From: Eurosta solidaginis
Lineage: Eukaryota > Arthropoda > Insecta > Diptera > Tephritidae
NCBI RefSeq assembly: GCF_040869045.1
Contig: NC_090320.1
Coordinates: 149,070,941-149,134,940 of the forward strand
Length of the DNA: 64,000 bases
Direction: 5' to 3'
This document shows positions 31,930 through 42,059 of the stretch, in pieces. The notes under the pieces were generated by a model. That model saw nothing but the letters and a program-made list of their open reading frames with translations, was not told the DNA's origin and ran no database searches. Position numbers and translations under genes: made by a program. Numbering within the stretch: the first letter of the stretch is position 1; each line of letters starts with the position of its first letter.

Positions 31930-32289
31930 AAGTGCAATATTGTTTTTAATGTTAATAGACGGTATTTTAATGTAGTAAATGTCGGTGTGATTTTTAATTA
32001 TTATTCTTATCTTTTTGTTATTAATATGTGTACTTATATTTTTAAAGAAATGTTACAAAAACCACTGGTTTAAACAATGTAAGTGATTTAATATTGAACA
32101 TTAATACCAATTATTGTATTTGTAACATATATGGTTTTCGTATTTAATAAATAGATTCCTTGAGGAAGACACGAAAATGTGTCGAAACGCGTCGAAAAAT
32201 AAAAAAATTAACTTGTTTTATTTAATTAAATCGGCATAAAAGCTCCAAGTTATATTAAATAACTAAGCAAATATTTGGCCCAACTCAAC
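31930..32289. other. 3' region of the Penelope-like fragment
   Basis: AT-rich non-coding DNA surrounding the hammerhead-like motif. No ORF and no detectable right boundary. Confidence 0.4.
32157..32195 (+). ncRNA. Hammerhead-like ribozyme motif
   Basis: The core ttgagga is followed by a 5-bp stem (gacac ... gtgtc) and then by gaaac. This is the order of a hammerhead core (CUGANGA, stem II, GAAA). The first core base is U instead of C, so activity is doubtful. Penelope-like elements are known to carry hammerhead motifs near their ends, which fits the flanking protein tail. Confidence 0.45.
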
Positions 32290-32302
32290 CATAAAATTCG
32301 GT

Positions 32303-32315
32303 ATGTTTTATTTTT
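32303..32315. repeat. SINE target-site duplication, left
   Basis: atgttttattttt is matched at 32681-32693. Extra T residues follow before the SINE head. Confidence 0.8.
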
Positions 32316-32320
32316 TTTTT

Positions 32321-32680
32321 GCGGCCACCGTGGTGTGATGGTAGCGTGCTCCGCCTACCACACCGGATGCCCTGGGTTCAAACCCGGGGCAAAGGAACAT
32401 CAAAAACTTTAGAAATAAGGTTTTCAATAGGAAGAAAATTTTTCTAAGCGGGGTCGCCCCTCGGCAGTGTTTGGCAAGTGCTCCGGGTGTATTTCTGCCA
32501 TAAAAAGCTCTCAGTGAAAACTCATCTGCCTTGCAGATGCCGTTCGGAGTCGGCATAAAACATGTAGGTCCCGTCCGGCCAATTTGTAGGGAAAATCAAG
32601 AGGAGCACGACCCAAATTGGAAGAGAAGCTCGGCCTTAGATCTCTTCGGGGGTTATTGCGCCTTACATTTATTTTTTTTT
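32321..32680 (+). mobile_element. tRNA-derived SINE
   Basis: The 5' part has a tRNA-like head with an A-box region (gtggtgtgatggtagcgtg) and a perfect B-box core (gggttcaaaccc), the internal RNA polymerase III promoter. A 280-bp tRNA-unrelated body follows (ctaagcggggtcgcccctcg, cagatgccgttcggagtcgg) and a T-rich 3' end. The 13-mer atgttttattttt flanks it at 32303-32315 and 32681-32693. The same site without SINE is seen at 27448-27715. It would be mobilised by a LINE in trans. Confidence 0.92.
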
Positions 32681-32693
32681 ATGTTTTATTTTT
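32681..32693. repeat. SINE target-site duplication, right
   Basis: Partner of 32303-32315. Confidence 0.8.
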
Positions 32694-32920
32694 GATATCG
32701 AACACAGCTTTTTCGTTCTATTTTTGAGTTTTTTAAATGAATCCTCTTATACCTATAATTACACTTTTTGTAATATTTTAACCAACTAAATACCCGAAAA
32801 AGCAACACTATTTTCATCTAAAATTCTCTTTGGTTTTAGCTAATTGTAGTTTCACTCCTTTGTTCTATGAGTAGTAATTCTTTCACCCCTGTCATATCAA
32901 TTAATTTAACTTAAAAACAA
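32694..32920. repeat. Repeat X, second copy (right part)
   Basis: Continues from 32290 and matches 27475-27712, up to the junction with the 3' end of a gypsy-type element at about 32921. Confidence 0.85.
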
Positions 32921-32944
32921 AATATTCGTTACATTGCCCTCCAC

Positions 32945-33244
32945 CTAAGTCTGATCGTCCCGATCAGACAAATCGCTCGATCTAACCGCTGCTAGCATCT
33001 CCAAATGAACCACCCTTCTATTTCGTTGTTTCCCAATGGTTTGTATGCGGTAGATGGTATCACTGACCTTCTTCTCAACTTTGCACGGACCTTCGCAACT
33101 GCACCGAATTTTGGATGGAACAAATTTCCGTCGGTGAGGGTTGTATAGCAGTACCAAATCTCCCTCCAAGAAACCTTCCGAATTATAGTTCTTGTCGTAC
33201 CTGTGTTTAATCCTACTACTTATTACCCTAGGCCGTTCCCTCAC
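32945..33244 (-). pseudogene. Pol C-terminus of the deleted gypsy-type element
   Basis: About 100 codons carry the chromodomain-like/GPY-type integrase tail: FLEGDLVLLYNPHRRK, then KIRCSCEGPCKV and TIYRIQTIGKQRNRRVVHLE. In complete elements this follows the integrase core. Here it follows, after a short spacer (33228-33505), the protease region, which places the deletion endpoint near 33245. The stop at 32945-32947 abuts the polypurine tract. Confidence 0.85.
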
Positions 33245-33505
33245 ACTCTGTAGTTTGAACGAATGAACTACTTTGTAGAGCTTGCTCTTGACGGATTGGC
33301 TTCACATAATCAGTATCGTTCCGACGTTTCCCAAGAGTAGTGCGCCCTGGCTTGAAACCACCCTTGCATTCTTTCTGGGAAATTCTTTCGTTCGTTTTAG
33401 TGCGTCGATTAGGGGTTTTCAATGCCATTGTTTCTCTCGCAGGTACCTTCGATTTTCATTTGTTTGGCCCATTCGTTCCATCTACCTTTGTCGAACTACT
33501 TTCCT

Positions 33506-34150
33506 TCACTTTTGTGGTCTCTGTCGAATCTCCTCCACCAGCACTCGTTTACTGCTGAACCCTCTCTCCAAACTTAAGTTAAGTGGCACATCCTTGTTTT
33601 TATAGCGCATAATCTTTCTTCGCATATCGATCCTGGTGTCATGGTCAACTAAGAAATCCACTTCCAATATGATTTCATCAACGATATCCGCCAAAACGAA
33701 TTTGTGTAGCACCATGATCTTCCCCATTAAGACTTCACAGATCACATCTCCCATGACTTGGTTATACTCGCCAGTGACCGTACGCAACCTTGCTCCAGGT
33801 ATTGGCTTTACTCTCCTGTAGAGCAAATCAGATCGAATCAAGGAATGAGATGCGCCCGTCTCTACAGTCAGTACACGTTCTTTGCTATCCACATTCCCTC
33901 TGACGGTAAGACTATTTGATTTCCTTCCAATTTGCGACACAGATATCACAGGAAATTCAATAGCTAGGGCAAGTTTTCGATCTTTACATCTGACTCGCTC
34001 TTGCTTATCTCCTCCAGCTTTGCGTTTACGGCCACCCAAGTTGGAACTACCAGGGCCGGTGCTGCAATGACGAGCAATGTGACCTGGGTTACCGCACTTG
34101 AAACATTTGATTGCACCATTTGTATCCTGGGCCTCCAGTTTCGTTGATAC
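33506..34150 (-). CDS. Gag zinc knuckle and protease region of the deleted gypsy-type element
   Basis: The frame enters through a CCHC knuckle (CFKCGNPGHIARHC, about 34070-34115), followed by a basic stretch, then a retropepsin-like domain with VETGASHSLIRSDLL as the active-site loop. Retropepsins normally have Asp-Thr/Ser-Gly here. The residue before TGA is Glu, which should impair activity. Downstream, DIILEVDFL-like context (DEIILEVDFLVDHD) matches the second conserved strand. It ends at a stop at 33506. Gag upstream is in another frame. Confidence 0.75.
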   Translation of the reverse strand, partial: VSTKLEAQDTNGAIKCFKCGNPGHIARHCSTGPGSSNLGGRKRKAGGDKQERVRCKDRKLALAIEFPVISVSQIGRKSNSLTVRGNVDSKERVLTVETGASHSLIRSDLLYRRVKPIPGARLRTVTGEYNQVMGDVICEVLMGKIMVLHKFVLADIVDEIILEVDFLVDHDTRIDMRRKIMRYKNKDVPLNLSLERGFSSKRVLVEEIRQRPQK

Positions 34151-34702
34151 CCTTATCTCCTGTGCTTCCAGTTGCGAGGATATGCGGGCCCCTGTGCTTT
34201 CAACTGCTCAGCCAAGTGAGATGTCATATATGTATTCTGGTCCTCCAGTTGAGATGACATATATGTCTTCTGTTCGTCCAGTTGAGATGACATTTGTCTT
34301 TCCTGGGCTTCAATCTTGGATATTATACGGTTCTCCTGGGGTTCTAGTTGTGTTTCCATCTTGGATGTTATACGCGTTTCCTGCGATTCCAGTTGCGATG
34401 TTATATTTGTCTTTTCGAGCTGTGCTGACATATTTTTGGATATTTGTGATTTCTGACATTTGTGCCGATATTGCAGCGAATATCATGTTCTGCGATGTTT
34501 CGTTTTTCTCTTCAATTTTTGTTGTTGATTCTTCCACATCAGGATAAAAGACATACTCGTCAAAATTAATTGGTTCCAACTCCAATACCTCTCGTAGCCG
34601 TGCTTGAAGGTCAATCTTATTGCCGATTGTATTCAATCCACGGCTCTCCAACTCCTTCTTCAGTTGCTGTATCCTCAACTCACTCAACTTTGCCATGTCC
34701 AA
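34150..34702 (-). pseudogene. Gag N-terminal part with SAP domain and coiled coil, frameshifted
   Basis: The frame starting at 34702 (MDMAKLSELRIQQLKKELES) opens with a SAP-type helix-extended-helix motif (residues 4-40), which binds nucleic acid in chromatin proteins and occurs in some insect gypsy-type Gags. It shifts frame near 34435 into a heptad-rich coiled coil made of about eight QLExQ/ISKIE-like repeats (34153-34431). Capsid-type sequence is not obvious. Role: packaging of the element RNA. Confidence 0.7.
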
Positions 34703-34755
34703 GTTATATTCGCAATCTTCGGAATTTATTCAACAATACCTCTTCTGACACCAAT

Positions 34756-35256
34756 TGATACGAATTTACTGCAAATTCCTCTTATTTGCAACCTTCTACT
34801 AACGTTCGAATCACTAAACTATTGAATAAATAACTCCAATATTCGATAATGCAAAATGGTCTTCATTAGACTACTTTCACAATAACACTTCTATTGCGTG
34901 CTTAATCAAAACTGATTTTGTACCTCTACTGTTGCTGCTTTTTATACTCTTAGATTTCCTCGTTCCATACTTCTAGGCGTTTCCAGAATTTACTTAGTTA
35001 CTGCTATAAAATTATAACTACAGATACAGTGTATAGCTTCTCATATGCGCGTTTGTATGTGAGTGGTACTTGCACAAATTATTGCATACTTTTGGGAGTA
35101 TCTCAGATATATGCATGTGCGTTTTCGCTCCACTGCGTGTACGTACATATGTGTAGACATAATGATTGATTCGTTTATGCAAATACAAGTGGCTTCATTT
35201 ACCTAGCATCAGACTAGTGATGTGAGTATTACTTAGTGTCACTAATATTCGTCACA
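34756..35256 (-). repeat. 5' LTR (501 bp) of the deleted gypsy-type element
   Basis: On the minus strand it starts TGTGACGAATATTAG and ends AATTCGTATCA, directly followed by the primer-binding-like sequence. A TATA box (gagtataaaaagcagc, core at 34941-34946) marks the promoter. No intact partner LTR is found at the 3' end. Confidence 0.8.
34936..34950 (-). promoter_or_regulatory. TATA box in the 5' LTR
   Basis: gagtataaaaagc on the minus strand, about 190 bp before the LTR end. Start of transcription is expected 25-30 bp downstream, near 34910. Confidence 0.6.
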
Positions 35257-35754
35257 ATATATTGGATTAGATATTAGATTCTATTATATATTAAGCTTAA
35301 GATAAAATAAGATAAGATAGGATAATAATAATAAGATTCGCAAACGTTAAGTGATGGGGAACTTAGCCGATATCAGAGGAAAAAAACTGGTCAAAATTAC
35401 ATGTCCTTCTCGTAGTTTTTCGATTTCCTATTTAGAAGTATTTATTATTTTGTTTAAGTAAGTGTTAATTTCTTTAGATTCATGTCTTTCTACATTCTTT
35501 TAAAATTACATATAAAATTTTAACATGATGGATAATAAATGGGTCTCTTCCAGGTCTGGTAAAATGATGAAAAATCGGATTTCGTTAATCTGTAGAAAAA
35601 TGTTGAGACTTGATTTTTGTACTGATAAAGTTTGAGTAAACCGCTGCTAAATAGCGTAAGCCATTAGTGAAAGAAATGAAAAGCTCGTCGTCTTGTTTCT
35701 TATATTTCCATTCATATTTTGGAAAAAATGTTAGCACAGGAATATAATATACGT
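35257..35754. repeat. Repeated host element, left part of copy 2
   Basis: Matches 14925-15104 and then 21030-21327 without the LINE found in copy 1. This shows the empty site of that LINE. It is cut at 35754 by the long-LTR element and resumes at 48974. Confidence 0.88.
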
Positions 35755-38700
35755 TGTTACGGTCTGCGGTTATGGTCTGCTGTTACGGTCTACTTGAGAG
35801 AGTCGACGTGCGAACGCCCTAAGGGCGAGGATATGGAAAAAGGTGGCATCGCTGATTAATCCAATGATGTGGGAAAATTCCCGATGACTACCACCACCAT
35901 GGCGTAAACATACAAGGGGACAGCTGACTCATAGTTTCATGCGAATTGACACCTTACCTTTCAGCGCAGTACGATTTTGACATTAGTCCATCGGTTCGTC
36001 AACACGAAATATATCGAACTCGTAATGATGGCCGCAGTATTGTCACCGCGGCTACCACCTGGTGTGGTTCCGCCATGGCAATGACAGTTAAATCACGCGA
36101 TATTACGGCGCCGTTCCACTGCGCAGTCGCAGTAAAGAAAAAAAGAAAGAATGGAGGATTGGAAAAAAAAACGAATTGGATTTGTTGCAGTGGAAAAATT
36201 TTAAAATAAAGCACATGATTTTGTTAAAAATTCGAGACAGTTGCGGAAGATTTTCAGGCGGAGCTGAGCAAAAAAACAGCCCGAAAATTGTATTGTGCGC
36301 ACAGTGAAGGAGTAGAACAAAATTTTAGAAAAAAAATGAATTTCTCTCAATGTAAAGACATACTTGGCATCAAGTGTATTTTAAATTAATAATCAACATC
36401 ATACAAGTTTAATAGAAGAAAAATATAAACTTGAACTTTTATGTACATAAATACAATTAAAAATCTATAATCATGAATTCTAATAAAATCATAACGAAAT
36501 TTCCTAATGAAGCAGCTGTGTATAAAGAGGAATACTTTTTCGAACATGCTTATTGACAATATGTGCATTCTTCAGTTAATCGTCACACATATCTGAAAGT
36601 GACTTTAAAATACATGCAGCTGAACTTGGAAGAATGGAACTCGAGAAGGCCAAATTTAGATCAACAAATTGAAGCGGTTATGTGTACCCGAAGGTGGAGG
36701 CAGTAAAGTTACAACCACCTGTTGCAGCCACGTTATATGCTCAGGTGCCCGTTGAAACGGCAACAACAACAAACCGGGAAAATTTTTTAAATTAATTGCA
36801 ACTATATAAAATCGATTTTGTATTAAATACGTAAAACGGTCTTTGGTCACATGAACGTATTGGCACAAATAACAAATGGTAAGATTCAACAACAACAGCC
36901 AATGAATTGAATCGGCAGTATCAGCAACATCAACAACAGCAAGTTCAACCGCAGCAGCAAAGGCCGCTACCTATAGGCCCAACGAAATAAGCCGGGCACA
37001 CCCAGAGCCGGCCACCTCAACCAGAACAACTACCGCAATAACCACATAAAGGGGTGAGTCCGTTCCAAAGCCCCTTGAGTGGAGCTTACATACACTCCTA
37101 GGTACACGTACATAAGGGTAGGCACACGAAACATAATATACGACACTAACACTATTTACATCTAATCGCCACCCATTTACACGTATGATTAGCTACCTAA
37201 ATTGGGTATAGTTATATGCATATATAGACATATACCCAATTAGAGTGCGCGTTGAGTGCAGCCACCTAGAAAATATACCAAGGTGCGTAGTGAGTAGGGG
37301 TATATGTACATATAAGCATATGACCACTTAGGTTGCACATATGTATGCAACCCCCCCTTGTGAAATACTTGCCTAAGTTTAGTCAGCTGGAGAATGCCAG
37401 CCGTTGTATTACGTTTGAATTCCCCCACTATTGTACCTTTGCGTTAAATACGCAAAACTAATTCTATGCCTTGTGTTAACCCTAAATAAAATTTCGCATA
37501 TGTCCTGGCTATGCCAATTTCTTATAGAATTTTCTGACTAAGATTAGGTAAGGTTTGCATTAACGAAAGACAAACAAGAAGGCATACCCAATTTGGAAAT
37601 TTCGGATTATTAAATTTAAAATCAAAATAAATACAATTAAAGATTTGATATCAGATGCATACGCATGATGATAAATACCTTGACTATGTATGTATATTTA
37701 GCCTTAAAGGACTAGACATGCCAATTTGTATGTTATATACACATACTTGAAATGTAAAAGTTAAATATAATATTTAAAAAGTGTCAGATTATTTTTATTT
37801 GTTCTTATTGAAAATTAGTATATTCATACATACATATGTATATTGGAGTTTTCTTTATTTTTCAACTTCGCAAGTAAACATGTTTTAGATAATTAATTTA
37901 GAAAAGTCGGTCTGTATTCCCCCGATGGTATAGCGCGCCTAGTATTTATTTATTTTCTATATATTTTAATTTTTAAATAAAAACCTAATTTACACCGTAC
38001 ACCTATATAAAAATGTAAATTTTAAGTACAGACGTTGAAGTATTGCGTCAAACGCTAAACGTTTATTGGTCAATTCTAACCTGCATATGTTTCAGGGTAT
38101 TTTGAAGAAAGTTCGTGGTTTAAAACAAGAGATTTGTAAGAACAAATAGGTCTGTCTTTACGTATAACTAAGCATATTCATTTAAAACAATGCTATTCGA
38201 CATATGCCCACAACAAAGTGAGCAGGTATAAGGAAACTTCCATGTATACCCCTGCCTACCCTCCAATTGGGATGGTCTAATTTTTTTTTGAATTCAGTAC
38301 CAAAGTAAATATGACCTGGATCTAAATCAAGTTTATATCAAAAGGAATGAATATATATACATACTTCTTTTTCTTACTAATCACTCCTAGTGAACCTCCT
38401 TTTTGTACGGCATCATTTCGTTCACTTTAATGTACCTAGCTGTAAACTTATATAAATTTAATCATAATCCTAAGTAATAAGCCGTAATGAAAATGAATTA
38501 TAAATAAATTTGTAATTGAAATGGGAATGCTGGCGTCGCCAATTATTTAGAGGGCATAAGGTAAGACAGGTAAGGGGCCACCGGAATTTTAGGTGCGACG
38601 GTGGCCATGGATTTTGAGGGTGGGCATAGCACCGGGCGTCGCAACACCACCCGCGGCGCCCCTATATATATTCGGCCCTTTTTGTTTATTTTCCTTTTGG

Positions 38701-39082
38701 TTCTTTTATTTTATTTTCAGCAGTTTTTTTTGAATTTTGATTTCAGAGTAGTAACCGGTCATGTCCGGTTCGGTAATTTTTTTTTGCGTCAGTTTTTTTT
38801 TGAATTTTTTGAATTTAGATTTTGAATGCCAACGGTCTGTCCGTGACATCCGGTTCGGCCGGATGTTGTTTTATTTTGAATTTCAAGCGTTTTGAGTCGG
38901 TCTCTGCGCTTTTTGACAGCTAGTTTTGGATAGGCATGATAGGAACTTTTTTCTGTTTATGGCGCAGGAACAGTAAGGTTGGCAAGGACCCGCCCCAGCC
39001 GACAATGACTAGCCACTGTGCACCACAAAATCATGCCGACCGCCTTCCTTACTGCTTCCATCGTAAATGCGATACCATAACA
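35755..39082 (+). repeat. 5' LTR (3.33 kb)
   Basis: Nearly identical to 45641-48969. Contains no long conserved ORF. It holds a Q-codon-rich stretch (36890-36960), AT-rich DNA, and near its 3' end a TATA-like sequence (cctatatatattcgg, 38661-38675) followed by T-rich DNA, which would suit a promoter with U5 downstream. At over 3 kb it is several times longer than most fly LTRs. Confidence 0.93.
38661..38675 (+). promoter_or_regulatory. TATA-like promoter candidate in the giant LTR
   Basis: cctatatatattcgg sits about 410 bp before the LTR end in a locally GC-rich context. It is repeated at 48548-48562 in the 3' LTR. This is a candidate only. Other AT-rich sites are present. Confidence 0.35.
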
Positions 39083-39084
39083 GA

Positions 39085-39103
39085 TGGCGCCCAGCGGGGC
39101 ACC
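39085..39103 (+). other. Primer-binding site (tRNA-Lys-like)
   Basis: tggcgcccagcggggcacc lies two bases after the LTR end. The tggcgccc start is the usual complement to the 3' end of a tRNA-Lys in fly gypsy-type elements. The remaining match cannot be verified without the tRNA sequence. Confidence 0.7.
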
Positions 39104-40164
39104 TAAGGCGCTGGCCGCGGGGGTCAGTCGGGCCAACCTGTGAGGTTGACCATCCCACCTGTCCGAGTGCGCAGCCACAGAAGCTGCCACCTACGTTGCG
39201 GTGGGATGGTTAGACGGATCAGGTTGTCCGGGCTGGTCATCGGGGGCAGTGGCCGAAGGAGCCACGGACTTTACGTCAAGTCTCCGGATTTTTTTTCATT
39301 TCACCCGATGAGGCAGTGCTGCACGCACTTGATTTTTTTTGTAGTTGGGATTTTGGTTTGCCGGATGTTTTGTCCGTTAGTCGGCCCTGGTAATAATATG
39401 TCCGCTAACTTGGGTTTTTTTTTGTAAAGTAGTTTTTTTTTAGGTTCCTTTAGCCGAATTTGTGTTGTCCAGGGTGAATGTGTGTGTGCGTGTAGTGAGG
39501 ACCCCAGCTCATCCCATGTCCCAGGTGGTAGCTTGGAATACCACCTGGAGGGTGATGGGTTGAGCTGGGATTCCGAGTGGCACTCCTTCCTGTCACCACC
39601 AGACTGGGGAGCGGTTTCGAAACCGCTCCACCCATTGCGGCGGAGGAAGGAGGGGTGTCCAGGGAGAATGGACGGGAGGCCTCAACACCCCCAACCAGTC
39701 CCAGGGGCAAGCCCCTGGAGACTGCCCCTGCGTTGCGGCTGGGCGTGGTGAGACCAACCCGTGGGTGCCTGGAACGGACCCTAGTGGCCCCAACCAATCT
39801 CGGAGGGGCCTTAAGACCCCCCCTCGATTGCGGTTGGGAGCACTAGGGCCAAGTATGAATGTGTTTGTATCAATTTTTTTTTGCCTGGCCTACTGCCTTC
39901 TGATGATGGGATGTCAGCGTTCCCATCACCACCTACATTGTTCATATAAAATTTATAGATAACTAACCGTTTTCTTTTCAGCTTTTGAATTTTTTTTTCT
40001 ATTTTGGTGCGATCATTGATAAATGATTGCATTAATTCTCGCACAATTTTTTTTATATATAGATATATAAACTTTTTTTCCTCTTTTAACAAACCATCTT
40101 CTGGGAACAGAAGGTTTTTTTTTCGAATACTATTTGACAAAGAATTTTTTTTTTCTAACGGATT
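39104..40164 (+). other. Untranslated leader of the giant-LTR element
   Basis: About 1.06 kb without a conserved ORF, with many T-runs and GC-rich inverted-repeat-like patches (39590-39850). Here tggggagcggtttcgaaacc and similar motifs could fold, which may include the packaging signal. A pyrimidine tract and AG at about 39980 (cttttcag) resembles a splice acceptor shortly before gag. Confidence 0.5.
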
Positions 40165-41622
40165 ATGTCGCGTGACCAGTCCTACGGGCAAACGGGCCGG
40201 AACACTCCGTTCGAGAGTGCGGGCAGTTTACGAGGGAACCAGCACCGGGGCGGTGCTAATAGGGGGGCTTTTTCGAAAGCAAGGCGTCCTTTGGTGGTGC
40301 ATACCCCAGTAGGAGGATCCTACGGAAATCCCGCGGGGACTCATATAGGCCCAAACCGGAACGACGACCGCGACAAATTGGACATACCTGTAGGCACCAG
40401 CAATTTGAATGCATCGCTGCTAAACACACACAACATCTCGGGGATAATGACCAATGTGTCGAACTATGCACCAGATGGAGCGGGTGCCTTACCACCAAAT
40501 CATGGGATTGGAAATTTCGGAGACGCTGCAAGTGATCAGGCGAACACCCTAGGAATGCAGGACGAAGCCACTCGTGGAGGCTCGTGGGTGGACGTGCTAC
40601 ACCAACTGTTCCAGGCTTCGCAGGAGGAAATGCGGAGAGAGATGGGCTCAATTAGAGCCAACATGGCCCAGCTCAACGCCGCTCTCGAATCCACGCAGCA
40701 AGCACACCAGCAACACAGGAACGCAAGCAGGATGGACCGTAACCCATTGCCATCGGTAGTACCGCCAATGTACCCGACTCCAAGCAGCATAGCAGTAAAA
40801 CCGCAGGAGTGGAAAATCGCATTCGACGGCACTGGGAGTGTAAGCGATTTCCTCTTCAAATTAAACACCTTGTGTGAGCGCACACAATGCCCTGACGAAC
40901 AAATAATGGCCAGTTTCCACTTATTCCTTTCGGGACGAGCCGAAGAATGGTACTGGCTGTTCACAAAACAAAACCCAAATGCGACATATGCCTTTTTGTG
41001 CTACTCCTTAAAAAGAGAGTTTGGCACCTTGAAAACGGACCACGAGATCATGATGGAGATCTCCATGCGCAAGCAAAAGGCAAGTGAGTGTTATGACGTG
41101 TTTCACGCGGACATAATCTCCTTGAACGCGCGCTAAAGGGAGCCGATGTCAGAGCTTCTACTGATTGACATAATAAAAAGGAACGTCAACAGTAGCCTTA
41201 AGCTAATGCTTTTTAATGCGGACGTAAGGAACCTCCATGATCTGCGCGATGTAGCACGCCGAGGTGAACAAGTGCTGAAAGAGAGCAAGCTGCTGGGAGC
41301 CAATTACCCAGGACGGCATGTAAGCGAGGCACGCGTGACAACCCCGGACATGAAGATGGAAGGCGAGGACGGCGAGATAGATCCCCAGATAGAGGCGCTG
41401 GAATATAGACGCAGCAGAAGACCGGACTACTCGGGAATCCAGTGTTGGAATTGCCAGGGAATGGGGCACTCCTATATATATTGCGAGGAACCCATAAAAA
41501 GTCCTTTTTGTTTTAAATGTGGGTATAAGGGTGTATTCACTCCTAAATGCCCTAGGGACCATCGCAGGCAGGGAAACCAGTACCCGAGCGAGAAGATGGG
41601 GGAACCTCGTTCGGCTTCATAG
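40165..41622 (+). pseudogene. gag: Gag polyprotein with one in-frame stop
   Basis: Gag packages element RNA. The frame starts at ATG 40165 (MSRDQSYGQTGRN) and stops with TAA at 41134-41136, then continues in the same frame from 41137 to 41622, so a single nonsense codon splits it. Regions in order: Gly/Asn/Gln-rich N-terminus, a helical segment (SQEEMRREMGSIRANMAQLN) about residues 150-190, a capsid-like part (EWKIAFDGTGSVSDFLFKLN, LSGRAEEWYWLF) about residues 210-323, and two zinc knuckles. The first knuckle (CWNCQGMGHSYIYC) is canonical. In the second (CFKCGYKGVFTPKC) Val stands where His is expected. The long flanking LTRs are young, so the stop is recent, or it is a readthrough site. Confidence 0.85.
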
Positions 41623-42059
41623 CTCCCACATCAGCCAGTGCTCGAGGCGTCGTCCCGTGCGCTGAACCAGAGGGCGAATCTCTGCGTGGAGGTGGTGAGC
41701 TTCCGAGGTGCAGTAGTACCCTGGCAGAAGAACCCTCGACTGTAATAATAACCTTCCCCGATAGTACTGACGATTCGAATAGTTCTGAATCCGAGAGTCG
41801 AACGTCCTCTTTCACGATGGGCGAGCAAATCAAAATTCTGCGACGCCAGCATAGGGATGTCGCGTGCCAAACGCAACTTTTCCCAACCCTAGAAGAAAGG
41901 GAGGATAGGTATGAACAAATAAGACATACCATTTTTGACCAATATCCGGTATCGGACAATATTTTGAAGTGTAGGAAGAGATACCACAGGAGAGTACAGG
42001 AGCGTAGACTGCTGCAAGCCACCACGTTAACGCTTACTGAGGCCTTTAGTAAAGGCTAA
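41623..42059 (+). CDS. Linker reading frame between gag and pol (-1 frame)
   Basis: The -1 frame relative to gag is open from before the gag stop (GTSFGFIAPTSAS) to a stop at 42057-42059, through an acidic Ser/Asp/Glu-rich stretch (PDSTDDSNSSESESR) and a basic end (LKCRKRYHRRVQERR). A GGGGG run near 41597 in the overlap is a candidate slip site. Pol, however, lies in the gag frame, opening after about 42030. Expression therefore needs either two shifts or an indel in this copy. It is likely the N-terminal extension of Pol. Confidence 0.55.

Larger units (their letters stand above)
32921..35256 (-). mobile_element. Internally deleted gypsy-type LTR retrotransposon
   Basis: Read on the minus strand: a 501-bp 5' LTR (34756-35256), a primer-site-like ttggtgtcagaagagg, gag with SAP and zinc-knuckle motifs, an aspartic-protease region, then a direct jump to the last 100 codons of pol, a stop, a purine tract (ggtggagggcaa) and only the first 13 bases of a 3' LTR (TGTAACGAATATT). 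RT, RNase H and integrase are gone, so it could move only with help, and the lost 3' LTR makes even that unlikely. Confidence 0.85.

Noticed and set aside
32322..32395. A functional tRNA gene
   Set aside because: The tRNA-like head keeps A and B boxes but is followed by a SINE body and flanked by a target duplication, and I could not fold a complete cloverleaf.
36386..37428. Small ORFs within the giant LTR as real genes
   Set aside because: They have no start context or motifs, and are duplicated only because the LTR is duplicated.
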